The notes under the pieces: generated by a model | What the model saw: only the letters and a program-made list of their open reading frames with translations | Told to the model about the DNA's origin: nothing | Databases searched by the model: none | Assembly (NCBI GenBank): GCA_037447655.1 | Contig: JBBHKE010000403.1 | Location: forward strand, 126,501-190,500 | Reading direction: 5' to 3' | From: Zygnema cylindricum | Lineage: Eukaryota; Streptophyta; Zygnematophyceae; Zygnematales; Zygnemataceae | DNA: 64,000 bases | Made by a program: the position numbers and the translations under genes | Shown: positions 1-10,712 of the stretch, one piece after another | Numbering within the stretch: position 1 is the stretch's first letter | Layout: every line of letters starts with the position of its first letter

Positions 1-380
1 AAAAATCTGTGGTCGGACTAGATGGTTCTCGTGGGTTCTTTCGAACAATCTTGGCTTCTCCCCTATCCCTTGATTTCGAATCAATTTCCACCCCGTCTTC
101 CACTTCGGGTAGAGTTGTCACTGGAGTTTCCACAGCCGAGTCCTTTTCGGTGTTATTCGTACCTGCAAGAATGTCATCTTCTCTAAAACGTGGATAGTTA
201 GGAAGTTCAAAGTCATCGGAATTTTCTGACTCAAATCTGATTTTTATTGACTTTGTATACTTGAAGGGATCCACAGACTTTCCTTCATCCATAACTACTA
301 GATGCTTAACTAAGATTATATCTTCCCTTTTTAGATCATAAACTCTATATCTTTTAACATCCTCATCATATCCTAATAAG
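1..380 (-). pseudogene. Element B pol fragment (integrase-RT linker), copia
   Basis: Read on the minus strand, this is the stretch between the integrase core and reverse transcriptase of a Ty1/copia polyprotein. It is near identical to the linker of element C at about 44220-44660: a Gly-Tyr-Asp-Glu-Asp-Val segment, then MDEGKS, an acidic region and an EIVRKNPRKPS-like tail. It continues the frame interrupted at 4769, because the host sequence CCTAATAAG/TATCCCGG is split by element A. The reverse transcriptase and RNase H of B should lie left of the window. This is a retrotransposon remnant with no host function. Confidence 0.85.
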
Positions 381-1343
381 TGGTTGTTTAGAAAAGTCAG
401 TTTCGTGCGTAACTGCTAATTGGATTTAAATTGGAGGTTTGAATAGATTCACGGATTGGGGGAGCGAACGGATTGATAATCAAAGTTACGTAAAAGACTC
501 ATTGAGTGGTGTGAACAAGCAATGACAAATGCATGGCGGATCGCGAAGCGATCCGATGTAAAATAAACGGAATGTTGAAATAGGCGCCGCCAGTACAGAG
601 CAGGTGCGACGTAGTTAAGTCAACGCAGTTGTGGCTATTTTTATGATCCGTACGGAAAGCGCAGCCAGCGCAGCTAGTGCAACTACGGATAATATGAATA
701 GGATAGATTTCAAGTAATGATCATTAAACGATAGTGGTAGCTTAGTGGTTGCTTAGTGGTAGCTTGGTTTCTGACATACGAAAAGTACGGTGTAAATATT
801 CTGTACAACAAAGGTTTGTCCTTTTGACTAGTTAGGTCATTAGAGTAGAGACATTACGGCTGGTATGCCTCCGTACTCTGAGTATAACTTGCGGGACTTA
901 GATTATTGTATGTATCGCAGTCAAGTTAATCAAAGTAATGGCAAACTATTTTCTGCATCTTTGACCTGTTGGTGTGATCACTCTGATTCGTGCTTTCATG
1001 TGAAACTTTGTGGAGTTATTCTATTATGTAGAATCTATATGTGTTTGAAGTTTCATTGTATTTCAGTATTTCTGTAAGATTCTGTGAACAGTCTAAGTGA
1101 TTAGTTTGTGAAGCTGTCAGCTATTTTTGGGAAATTGTGGAGCCTATATCTTCTAGATGCCTTGGTATATTTGGCTTTAACTTTATGAATTTTCAGTGTA
1201 TATGGTATTATGCATATTGGTGCAGTTTGAGATCATTTTGTTTAGTGTAAAGTAATTTGTGTCGTCTGAAACACAGCTGTTTTTGAGGTAGCCTGTGGGT
1301 GTTTCCGTGAGTAATCCATGGCTGAAATAAGCTATGGACAACA
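381..1343 (+). repeat. Element A 5' LTR
   Basis: Starts TGGTTGTTTAG (the 3' copy starts TGTTGTTTAG) and ends GGACAACA. It is near identical to 3807-4768, so the insertion is fairly recent. It contains a hairpin at 537-555 (8-bp stem CGGATCGC/GCGATCCG, loop GAA) that is kept in the 3' LTR and nearly kept in the solo LTR at 30000. The last 26 bases hold an ATG (1318) that opens the gag frame. Confidence 0.9.
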
Positions 1344-2106
1344 GGTTATGGGCCCACACCCATGGCTACCTATATTTGATGGATAAAAATATCACTACTG
1401 GAAGTGTGCGTTCGAGAGCTACTTCGAGATGATGGAGCTAATGGATGTGGTGGACGGTACCTTGGCCGAAACATCAAATGAATGGAAAAAGAAAAATCAT
1501 GAGTGTCTAAGGGTTATCAAGAACTCCTTGACTGAGGATTTGGTAATGTCATACCTAAGTTTTAAAAGGGCAGCTGAATTATGGAAGAGCTTAGAATGTA
1601 TGTATGCAAAGACATCTTTATATCTTGGGCTTAGTAGTGTTACCAAAATAGTTGAACACAAGTATGTAGGAGGTACTATGGAGAAACGCTGTATTGACTT
1701 ACAAGTATTATTTGCAGAAAATGATTTGGCAGGGGGAACCTTTACACATGCTCAACAAGCTATCTTGTTAATGAGAAGTCTAACTAAAAGATATAAGAGT
1801 GCACTAGATCGATTGACTTTAATTGATAAAAATAATTGGAGCGTAACTGTAGCTAGACGAGTTATTCTAGATGAAGAGGCTAATAGAAGGGTCTTAACAA
1901 GTGAAAGGAATATAAAGAAATCTAAGTCTCGGTTTAAGAAATTTAAAGGTAATAGTGAGGTTGGAGAACGGCCAAAGAATTGTTTTTACTGTAATGATTA
2001 AGGACATACCTTCAGGGTATGTCCATTGTATAAAAGTGCATGTGTTACAGGGAATTTCAAAGATGGATGGGACAACACCCTAGTTCGAACCCCAACAAGA
2101 AAGTAA
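1318..2106 (+). pseudogene. Element A gag remnant
   Basis: Copia-type capsid/nucleocapsid frame opening at the LTR ATG (1318), read through the primer-binding site as ...QVMGPHPWLPIFDG. Stops interrupt it at 1384 (TAA, after FDG), 1999 and 2104. Between them is a long helical gag region (WKSLECMYAK, VILDEEANRR) and a nucleocapsid zinc knuckle, C-x2-C then GH-x4-C, broken by the 1999 stop inside the knuckle. The frame would have packaged element RNA in virus-like particles; as it stands it cannot give full-length Gag. The organisation matches gag of elements C and I, which supports the assignment. Confidence 0.75.
1344..1356 (+). promoter_or_regulatory. Primer-binding site, half initiator tRNA-Met type (element A)
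   Basis: GGTTATGGGCCCA directly follows the 5' LTR. It is complementary to the anticodon arm of plant initiator tRNA-Met (which contains UGGGCCCAUAACC), not to the 3' acceptor end used by most LTR elements. Drosophila copia is known to prime this way from a tRNA half. Here the site is also coding: it supplies the Val-Met-Gly-Pro codons of gag. Confidence 0.8.
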
Positions 2107-2811
2107 TCAAGTGCTTTCGTGAGTGAGAGACAAGACTCGACAAATGACAAAAGACATACACAGTGTGTTGACAATTTTATTTACCTACCGACCTTCTATG
2201 TTGTTCAGAATGAGGAGAAGGAGGTGACAGATAAGGATTTGGTGTCTGTCCCTTTTCCCGACAACAGATTGGTGTGTACCAAAGAGTTACAGGAGGAAGA
2301 GTTTATTGAAGTAAGGAAAAATGACGAAAGAGAGAAGGACACGATTTTTGTGACCTTATCAGATAACAAATCGGTGAGTGAAAATTGCCTGCAAGAAAGT
2401 TTGTTAACTGAAGCAAGAGGAGTTGAAGGAAGAGATAGACACTTAGAAACAGAAACTAGAAATAAGGTGGCAATAAAAATTGGTGAACTAGGAGAAGAAC
2501 AAAGAAAAACTGTTCAGAAAATCAGAGTGAGAAAAGAAGTTTGTGGGAGTGAAAAATGTAATAGAAATGCAAAAGTTAGAAATATAGGAAAGGAAAATAG
2601 CAAGAAAAAAGTGCAACTGAAAAGAAGAAGAATCAAAATTAAAATTTATCAGATGAATGAAGTTGATGGAAGTAGCAAATCTATGGAGAAAAACATAAAG
2701 GTGAAACAGAAAACTAGTTATTGTGACATTAAACGAGTAGAAAATTGTGACAGAAATGTAAACTTTCAAACAAGACAAAAGTTCATGAAGAAAACAAAAA
2801 AAAAGATGTAA
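2107..2811 (+). CDS. Unrecognised lysine/glutamate-rich ORF in place of pol (element A)
   Basis: An open stretch of about 234 codons in the same frame as gag, starting just after the gag stop at 2104. There is no ATG near its beginning; the first candidate start at 2119 is GTG, so it may only be a relic read-through extension of gag. The product would be very hydrophilic. The first half is acidic-mixed (EEKEVTDKDLVSVPF, LQEEEFIEVRKNDEREKD) and the second half strongly basic (KKKVQLKRRRIKIKI, KKTKKKM at the end). I see no protease, integrase or RT motif and no homology to the other copia elements here. It could be drifted pol linker or captured sequence. Confidence 0.4.
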   Translation, partial: SSAFVSERQDSTNDKRHTQCVDNFIYLPTFYVVQNEEKEVTDKDLVSVPFPDNRLVCTKELQEEEFIEVRKNDEREKDTIFVTLSDNKSVSENCLQESLLTEARGVEGRDRHLETETRNKVAIKIGELGEEQRKTVQKIRVRKEVCGSEKCNRNAKVRNIGKENSKKKVQLKRRRIKIKIYQMNEVDGSSKSMEKNIKVKQKTSYCDIKRVENCDRNVNFQTRQKFMKKTKKKM

Positions 2812-3806
2812 TATTCAAAGGATCAAGGGTAGAAGAAAACATACTCAGAAAGTGTTCAAGAAAAGAGAGCGGGAAAAATGTTTTTTCTGGAGGATATTTT
2901 TGAAGAATGTGAATTTAGAGAAATCTTAGTTTTGGAAAAACTTATATTACAGGCATGTCTTATAAATACAACTTCGTTTGACATTCGATTTGTTTTTTGT
3001 TGGACTTTAGATTTGTATTCTTCCTTGTTGAGTTAGTTGAAAAAAAACAAAAAGATTTTTTTATGTATTTTTGAAGACGAAGTAGGTGGTGGAAGCAATG
3101 ACTTGTCTAGGAAGGAAAATTTCGGGAGATATGACAAAGAGCAGCGAAGGAATGAAAATTTCGGGAGACATGGCAGAGCGCAGCGAAAGCAGTGGAGAAT
3201 CATCAGAAGAAGTTTGCGTCGCGAACAGCAACGCAGCATAGCGGCGCAGCGAAATGAGTGGTGACGTATGACACTTACACGCTGATTATTTTATTCTAGG
3301 TGCAGGCAACTAAATATTCAGGGGTTATGCATTTATGGCGTAAGGGGAGCTATTACATGACACTTTTTGCAAGAAGGCAGCAAGCGACACGGAATTGGCA
3401 AAGGGCAGCAGGAGCAATGGCGACGTCGGCAAAGCACTGGTGATGTGTTGTTTTTGCTAAATTTATTATATGATGAACAGAATTTTGAATATTTAAATAT
3501 TTCTTTTGTTTATCCATTATAGTAGAAACATTTGCGTACAACATGGACTGAGGAGTCTAAAGCTTTAGGGGAGTGTAGAATTTGAAAGCTTTAGTCTCAG
3601 TAGATGAGGCTATGAGGAGGAAGTTAAAGGTGAAATAGAGCAGCAGTTAGGACTACGATGTCAAACTAGCGCAGCGTAGCAGCATAGCAATGCACGCTGC
3701 ACTTTGTATTTATACTGCGCTGTGATGTCAAACAAGCGCAGCGTAGCAACATAGCATTATACGCTGCATATTTTTCTGGGTGCACGAAACGAAATTTTCG
3801 GGGGAG
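2812..3806 (+). other. Element A 3' internal region with a captured copia 3' end
   Basis: Mostly non-coding. A short frame at 3037-3264 is rich in Arg/Gln and lacks a convincing start. At about 3558-3595 the sequence GTCTAAAGCTTTAGGGGAG followed by TGTAGAATTTGAAAGCTTT closely resembles the polypurine tract plus LTR start of element D (10693-10735), as if the 3' end of a D-like element had been captured. A 66-bp tandem duplication (3658 and 3724) carries GCGCAGCGTAGC motifs. The real polypurine tract of A is 3797-3806. Confidence 0.55.
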
Positions 3807-4768
3807 TGTTGTTTAGAAAAGTCAGTTTCGTGCGTAACTGCTAATTAGATTTAATATGGAGGTTTGAATAGATTCACGGATTGGGGGAGCGAACGGATTG
3901 ATAATTAAAGTTACGTAAAAGACTCATTGAGTGGTGTGAACAAGCAATGACAAATGGGCGGCGGATCGCGAAGCGATCCGATGTAAAATAAACAGAATGT
4001 TGAAATAGGCGCCGCCGGTACGGAGCAGCTGCGAAGCAGTTAAGTCAACGCAGTTGCGGCTATTTTTATGATCCGTACGGAAAGCGCAGCCAACGCAGCT
4101 AGCGCAACTACGGATAATATGAATAGGATAGATTTCAAGTAATGATGATTAAACGATAGTGGTAGCTTAGTGGTTGCTTAGTGGTAGCTTAGTTTCTAAC
4201 ATACGAAGAGAACGGTGTAAATACTCTGTACAACAGAGGTTTGTCCTTTTGACTAGTTAGGTTATTAGAGTAGATACAGTACGGCTAGTATGCCTCCAAA
4301 CTCTGAGTATAACTTGCGGGACTTAGATTATTTTATGTATCGCAATCAAGTTAATCAAAGTAATGGCAAACTGTTTTCTGCATCTTTGACTTGTTGGTGT
4401 GATCACTCTGATTAGTTCTTTCATGTGAAACTTTGTGGAGTTATTCTATGATATAGAATCTATATGCGTGTGAAGTTTCATTGTATTTCAGTATTTCTCT
4501 AAGATTCTGTGAACAGTCTAAGTGATTAGTTTGTGAAGCTGTCAGCTATTTTTGGGAAACTCTGGAGCCTATATCTTCTAGATGCCTTGGTGGATTTGGC
4601 TGTAACTTTGGGAATTTACAGTGTATATCTTATACTGCATATTGGTGCAGTTTGAGATCATTTTGTTTAGTGTGGAGTAATCTGTGTCGTCTGAAACACA
4701 ACTGTTTTTGAGGTAGTCTGTGGGTGTTTCCGTGAGTAATCCATGGCTGAAATAAGCTATGGACAACA
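3807..4768 (+). repeat. Element A 3' LTR
   Basis: Starts TGTTGTTTAGAAAAG after the purine tract TTCGGGGGAG and ends GGACAACA. Near identical to 381-1343, with scattered substitutions. Carries the conserved 8-bp GC-rich hairpin at 3962-3980. It is followed by the TAAG target duplication and then by the interrupted element B sequence. Confidence 0.9.
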
Positions 4769-6330
4769 TAAGTATCCCGGATTCCTTTAGGATCTAGATT
4801 CCAATTAGACCGATCTGTAACAAGACTGATTACTTAACTGCCGAAAACCTTTAAGTGAGATATGTCTGGTTTTCGACCTCTCCATCTCTCATAAGGTGTT
4901 TGATCTTTTATAGCTGAAGTAAGAACTCTATTTTTGAGGTAATTAGCACAGTTCATTGCTTCGGCCCAAAACCATTTTCCTACCTTCTTGTTCGTCACCA
5001 TACTTTTAGCACTATCACTTAGTGTCATATTTAATCTTTCTCCTACCCCATTCTGTTCTGGGTTTTCTGGAACTTTCTTTTGGTATTGAACTCCATCTTC
5101 CCTCAAAAAATCCTTAAACTGGTTAGAAGTATACTCTCCACCATTGTCACTCCTTACTCTTTTGATTGGATTTTCATGGAGTTTTTCGCTCCATGCTTTA
5201 TATAGTCTAAAACAATCCTGAGCTTCTGACTTGTTTTTCAAGATATACACCCTGGAATACCGAAACCAATCATCAGTGATAGTCATCATAAATCTCTTCC
5301 CACCTCGGTGCGGGCACTTTGGCCGGTCCCCAAATATCTGTGTGTACTAAATCTAGAATTTTTTCTCCCCTATAGGTGGTTGTTTTGGGAAAGGCCAATC
5401 TGTGTGCTTTACCTTGAGCACATCCACTAAAATCATGAGATTCTCACCTTCACTGAACTAAAATCCTTCCACCACTCCCAGCTTTTTCATCTCTCTTAGC
5501 TTATCTGGATTCACATGCCCAAACCTCTTATGCCACATCATTATATCATCGACACCAACATTATAAAGTTTCTTCTTTTCATTGCTTAAAATCATCCCAA
5601 ACATCCCTTGGCTACCTTTTTCAGCGGTGAAATAAACTTCCTCCTCAAAACTAGCAGTAAAGACTCCTTTCCTAGTGCTAGTATCAAAACCCTTATCATC
5701 TAATACAGACGTAGCGATGAGATTTTTGTTCAGCTCCGAAATAAACAATACATCGAAAAATGTAACTATGGATGTCTTTCCTTCTACCAACACTTTCAGA
5801 TCTACTGATCTTACAAGTGCAGTAGTGACTATCCTCCCATCCCCGTACTCTATCTCTACGGTGGGAATCTTTCTTATCTTAGTGAACAGGTGTTTATCCT
5901 TACACATGTGCATGGAGGCACCTGAATCTACAATCCAACCTGCTTCACCTTTCAATCCACCGTAAGCACATTTCTGCTTTCGTGGAATTTCTACCTCTTT
6001 TGTCACTTCGAACTCCTCATCCAATAGGAGCTCATCGTCCTCATCTTCGGATTCCACCTCATGTACCTGTTTCACAAGTGCATTTTTCTTTCCTCTCGGG
6101 GTTCCACCGGTCTGCCCGTCCTTTAACCGAAGCTCGGTTAGCTTAGTACACTCCGCAATATATTGCCCTGGTTTTTTACAGAAATGACATAAACCCTTGG
6201 GAGCCCTAGGTCCAAACTCGTCGGTCTGATTTTTTTTCTCCCCCCCTCCGTAATTTTCGATTTGTCTCCGGGAATCCTTATTCCTCCAGTCGGTCCCATC
6301 TGCCAAGGCTTACCCACTCTTTCCTCCCCT
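4769..6330 (-). pseudogene. Element B gag C-end, protease and integrase (copia)
   Basis: Minus-strand copia polyprotein remnant. From right to left: a zinc knuckle GLCHFCKKPGQYIAEC (6150-6200) in nucleocapsid, an acidic linker, the aspartic protease motif WIVDSGASMHMC (about 5930), the integrase HHCC zinc region (HKRFGHVNPDKLREMKK near 5500, CSGCAQGKAHRL near 5410) and the catalytic core with VHTDIWG, RSDNGGEY and ENPEQNGVGERLN. The expected integrase D,D,E residues are visible. Frames are broken near 5290-5460. It ends where element A is inserted and continues at 380-1. It is close to element C (43000-44200), so the same family. Confidence 0.85.
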
Positions 6331-7086
6331 TCAGATCTCATTTTTATTCTTCTGAACGAGAATCATTCCTACCACTAAGTTCCATATCCACCTTGAGCCC
6401 CGCAAGTCTTGCACAAGGTTGACTATGTTCTCGAACTCATCGGGTAACTTCATCACTAGACAGTTAACCTTTTCTTTTGCACTAATATCTTTTCCAACAC
6501 TCTTGAGCTCCATGAAAAGTGTAGCAAGCTTATTGCAAAAATACAACATTTTCCCCCCTTTGTATACATACTCCTTAACTTTCACATCAGCAAACTGTTG
6601 TTGCTCAATCATACCACTTCGGTTCATCTCTATGAGAGCCATCCAAAGATCAGATGCCCTTTCTACCTGTAAATGAGGAAATGGAAGTCCTTGAGTAAGA
6701 TGGCGGAGGATGAAGAGCTTTGCGGCCATATTGTTGAAGTCCCACGTATCAGTATCATTCTCCTCGTTCCACGTAATAGGTGACATGAATGCCGAACCAG
6801 TTGCTATTGGTTTGGTCGTCTCCTTCTCCTTTCCTTTGTCCACCACTTCTCCTTCTTTTGTCACCTCCGTTGAAGATGGATCTGCATCTCTAGTGAATCT
6901 GCCTCTTGTAAACCTTGGAGGTATCCTAAGACTAGATGGACGCCTCACCCATCCACTTACTATTCACCTAAACCGATTCTCACATAGAGCTCCAGTCATC
7001 ATACTTTCTCAGTATATTGAGCCAGCTCCATTGAATATGGGCACCCTAGATAGTGGGCCCATAACGCGCAACTCTGAGACCTCCAT
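6331..7086 (-). pseudogene. Element B gag (copia)
   Basis: Gag frame starting at the LTR ATG at 7086 as MEVSELRVMGP, read through the primer-binding site (7054-7066) into SRVPIFNG. An in-frame TGA follows soon after (SIY*ESMM). The remaining gag, about 205 codons (6948-6331), has the copia gag helices: WNEENDTDTWDFNNMAAK, DLWMALIEMNRSGMIEQQQ, VKEYVYKGGKM and MKLPDEFENIVNLVQDL. It would form the virus-like particle shell. The C-terminal zinc knuckle lies in the neighbouring frame. The gene is decayed but clearly homologous to gag of C, H and I. Confidence 0.8.
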
Positions 7087-8133
7087 AGGACCTCACAGTA
7101 AGCAGCTCACACGAAGCCTCTAGGATAACCCGGACCCCTATGTCTTTCAGCACGAATAACTGCCACCCTTGCAAACAAACATTTTGACCACCTTCATCCT
7201 TGTGAAGGAAAGACTCCCTTGAGTCGATAGCAAAAATAATCTCTGAATTTGCTCCGTTGAGCAGTAAGTTATGGAGGGTCAAAGTTGACCTTTTGTACAG
7301 AAGCTCTTTGGGAGAGAGGGTCTTATCTACCAATTTTTCTAAGTCTTATCTCTCTCTAAAACTCTATCTACTGGTGTACGGCACCAATCATATTACACTG
7401 CCGTACACAAAAGTACAGCTGGCGCTGTACTTTATGTACGGATATTGTACGACATGGCCTAAATGTTGACACATGTCATATTCGGATTCGGTCCCGTAAT
7501 CCCCGGAGATGCCGCGATCCAACATAATCGTGCCACGTGTCTTCCGATGTGGCGATGACCACAAACCGCCGAGAATCTCTTCCGCGATCTCCGCTTTCTT
7601 TTTGGCCGTCCAATTATATGTAGATTTCAATCATAGCCGTCATAAATGTTTGTGCGGTATTTGTTTCGTAAAAGGAACAAAAATGTGCTGTACTTGTTTC
7701 TTATCCATACCGAAATCTGTACGTTTAAATAACTAGATCTATTTAACCGTAAACATCTGTCGTTAAATGAATTTACCTACGTGTTAACATTTAAATAAAT
7801 ATCAAACCTAATAGTATGTATCGTAACTTCTAGACTTAACGGTTAAGGCTACTAGGTAACCGTTGTTCTGACGACCAGCAGGTACCAGGATCAAATCCTG
7901 GTTCCGACATACTCCTTTTAGTAAATAAACCTACATATCTATAAATCAACTAATCTATTTCACGTAAAGCTCAGGATAGCCTAGGTAGCCATGGCTCTAG
8001 CTTCCTCTCCAACTTCTCAGTGACTGCGACAAGTGTGGGAGTTGGAGAGAGAAGTTAGAGGCAGACTGCCTCGGCATCTTTCTATATTCCAATTTAGACC
8101 TAGAAAATAATAAAATAACCATCGATTTCTACA
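7067..8133 (-). repeat. Element B 5' LTR
   Basis: 1067 bp. On the minus strand it starts TGTAGAAATCGATGG (right end, 8133) and ends next to the primer-binding site at 7066. It is homologous to the C LTRs (40872-41939, 46289-47358). Element B lies inside element D: directly to the right the D integrase frame begins mid-domain. It contains a G-box-like GCCACGTGT at 7532-7540 and an antisense tRNA-like block at 7835-7912. Confidence 0.85.
7835..7912 (+). other. tRNA-like block inside LTR of B
   Basis: On the plus strand (antisense to B) there is a D-arm-like CTTAACGGTTAAG and then a T-arm-like stem-loop CCAGG-ATCAAAT-CCTGG followed by TTCCGAC. The T loop resembles a pol III B box (GGTTCAAATCC type), with one change. 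I could not fold an acceptor stem, so it is not a functional tRNA. The same block recurs at the same LTR position in C, H and J. Confidence 0.5.
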
Positions 8134-10689
8134 TCCACTATATGGTTACATTTACAGATGACTACTTGAGATATACCAATGTTTATTTCATGCAACATAA
8201 AAGTGAAGTGTTTAATCACTTCAAACACTACATAGCGTGGGCGGAAAAGCTTCATGGAGTTCCAATCTTGGCGCTGAGATCGGACAATGGGGGATAATAT
8301 ACATCAAAGGAATTCGAAGAGTTTCTCCTTCCAGAAGGTATCAATCAAAATCTTATAGTCCCATATACACCGGGGTAGAATGGTGTTTCTGAGAGATTAA
8401 ATAGGACAGTGACCGAAAGTGCTCGGTCCATGCTTGCAGATAGAGGGCTAGATTTGAAATTCTGGGCTAAAGCGCTTAACTGCGCTGTTTATATTTAGAA
8501 TATAATTGCTTCTAGATCTATTAGCACTACACCTTTTGAGCTTTGGACAGGAGAAAAACTTGATGTTAGTCACTTTAAGATCTTTGGCAGCAAGTGTTTT
8601 ATTCTAGATACTTCACAAGATAGATAGAAAATAGATGCTAAGGGCTTACCAGGAATTTTCATGGGGTATGATGATAATGCAAAAGGTTATAGAGTTTTTG
8701 TATTTGAGAAACAGAAAGTGGTTATCTCTAGAAATATCCAGATTAAAGATGAGATGGATTCGGTTGACTCTTTTCAAGTGCCAGACAAACCGGCAAAGGA
8801 AAACCAAGAATATGTCATTTTTCACCACACGCAGCAGGTTTACTATCCACAGCCAAATGCGACTCCTCTTCCATGAGTTCCCTTACTTACTTCACAAGAA
8901 GCTTCACCACGAGTTCCAGCTCAGGCGAAACAAACTGTTACACCACAGGTCGCGGATCACCAAAGGCAGTCAAATTGGAGACTGCCGACGATTTCGATTC
9001 ACAATTTTTGGGGGGAAAGAGATCTAGCAGCCGTCTGCGGGCAAGCTCTCACTTTGCTTTTTCTGCAGCTACAGAGGAGCCTCTAACAATTCAGGAGGCC
9101 TTTTCATCACTTGCGAGAAATCATTGGATCGAGGCGACGAAGAATGAAATGAAATCAATTATGGAGGCACAGACGTGGGAGCTGGTGGATCTTCCTCTAG
9201 GCAAAAAAGCCATCAGCAACAAATGGGTATTCAAGGTGAAGTTGAACCCGGACAACACCATTGAAAGGTACAAGGCCAGACAAGTGGCCAAGGGGTATAA
9301 TCATAAAGAAGGTATTGATTTTGAAGAAACCTTCTCTCCAGTTGTTAAACTTCCTAGTGTCAGAATCTTGCTAAGTCTAGCGACTATAAAAAATATGGAA
9401 ATACAACAAATGGATGTTAAAACTGCTTTCTAGCATGGAGAATTAGAAGAGACCATCTACATGAAACAACCTGATATGTATGTAGAAAAAGGAAAGGAGG
9501 AATTGGTGTGCAAACTGATGAAATCTTTGTATGGGCTGAAACAAGCCCCCAGACAATGGAATTTGAAGTTAGATGAGTTTTTGACTGGACTACGTTTTAA
9601 GAGAATAAGCTCAAATCATTCTATATATGTTCTACAAAGGGAGGATGGGATAATTTACATTGCTGTATATGTGGATGATCTATTATTAATAAATAAGTCA
9701 ATGGATGAAATAAACCGCATTAAAGCGGCTTTAAGTTCTAGGTTTGAGATGAAAGACCTCGGAGAGGCCAACTATATCTTAGGTATAAAGGTAGTAAGAG
9801 ACAAAAACAAAAGGTTGATTATGTTAACTCAGAAAGAAGCAATAGGTAACATGCTTGAAAGATTTGAAATGAAAGATGTGAAAGGATCTATAACTCCCAT
9901 GGAATTCGGGCAGAAATTGAAAGGAATTGAGTCAGACTCAGGCATAATGGTTTGTGAGAATGTAGAGACAAGGGAGGAATAGTTTATGGCTTCAAAGCCA
10001 TATAGAGAGGTAGTTGGAAGTCTTATATATTTTTTGAACTGTACGAGACCCGATATTTCAGCAGTTGTGGGAGTCTTGAGTAGAAGTCTACAGAATTCTA
10101 AAAAGGCAGATTAGGAAGCAACAAAAAGGGTGTTGAGATATCTTGCTGGTACTCGAAATCTCAAGCTTGTACTCGGAGGAGGAGAGGTGAAAATACAGAC
10201 ATGGAGCGATGCTAGCTATGGAGACATGCCAAGCCGGAAATCTACGATCGGCTGGAGACATGCCAAGCCATAAATCTACGATCGGCTTTGTTCTGAAGAT
10301 TGGAGATGGAACTTGTTGGTGGAGTAGCAAATTACAAAAGGTTACAGCTCAAATCCACAATGGAGTCAGAATATATGGCAGCAGCTTCCGCCCACAAGGA
10401 GCTCCAATGGGTCAAGTCCATTTTACAAGAACTTGGGTATATGCAAACTGGTCCTCAAGCTATCTGGTGTGACAACCAGGTAGCCATTGCAATTGCCTCT
10501 AACCCCAGCCATCACTTTAAGAGCAAACACATGGATGTTAGACTTCACTTTGTTAGAGAAAAAATACTTGCAAAAGTCGTTAAACTGTGTTATTTACCGG
10601 ATGACAAGATGGTGGCTGACATGTTAACAAAAGCCCTTCCTGCTCCTAAGTTACAGTTTTGCAACGATGATATTGGACTAAGTGAGTAA
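8134..10689 (+). pseudogene. Element D pol 3' half: integrase, RT, RNase H (copia)
   Basis: Degenerate copia polyprotein beginning mid-integrase, because B interrupts it. Seen in order: integrase core (YMVTFTDDY near 8145; RSDNG with a stop right after; NGVSERLNRT near 8385), a GYDD linker at 8665, reverse transcriptase from about 9080 (KWVFKVKLNPDNTIERYKA; QMDVKTAF followed by TAG at 9432; [11 protein letters not shown]; active site YVDDLLL near 9670) and RNase H with VWCDNQVAIAIAS and SKHMDVRLHFVREK. A 34-bp tandem duplication (10221 and 10255) shifts the RNase H frame. It cannot encode an active enzyme. The frame ends at 10689, before the polypurine tract. Confidence 0.85.
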
Positions 10690-10712
10690 CTGAGTCTAAA
10701 GATTTAGGGGAG

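Larger units (their letters stand above)
381..4768 (+). mobile_element. Element A: non-autonomous copia-type LTR retrotransposon
   Basis: Complete element of 4388 bp with two LTRs of about 962 bp (381-1343 and 3807-4768), a primer-binding site right after the 5' LTR and a purine tract (TTCGGGGGAG) before the 3' LTR. It sits inside element B. The target duplication is TAAG (377-380 and 4769-4772), or ATAAG if the shared A is counted. The internal region has a decayed gag and an in-frame charged ORF, but no protease, integrase or reverse transcriptase that I can recognise. It must therefore have been mobilised by another copia element. It belongs to the half-tRNA primed group seen elsewhere in the window. 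Confidence 0.9.

Noticed and set aside
865-1077. 70-codon frame in the A LTR
   Set aside because: Lies in the LTR and is disrupted in the 3' copy (a stop at the equivalent position), so not a gene.
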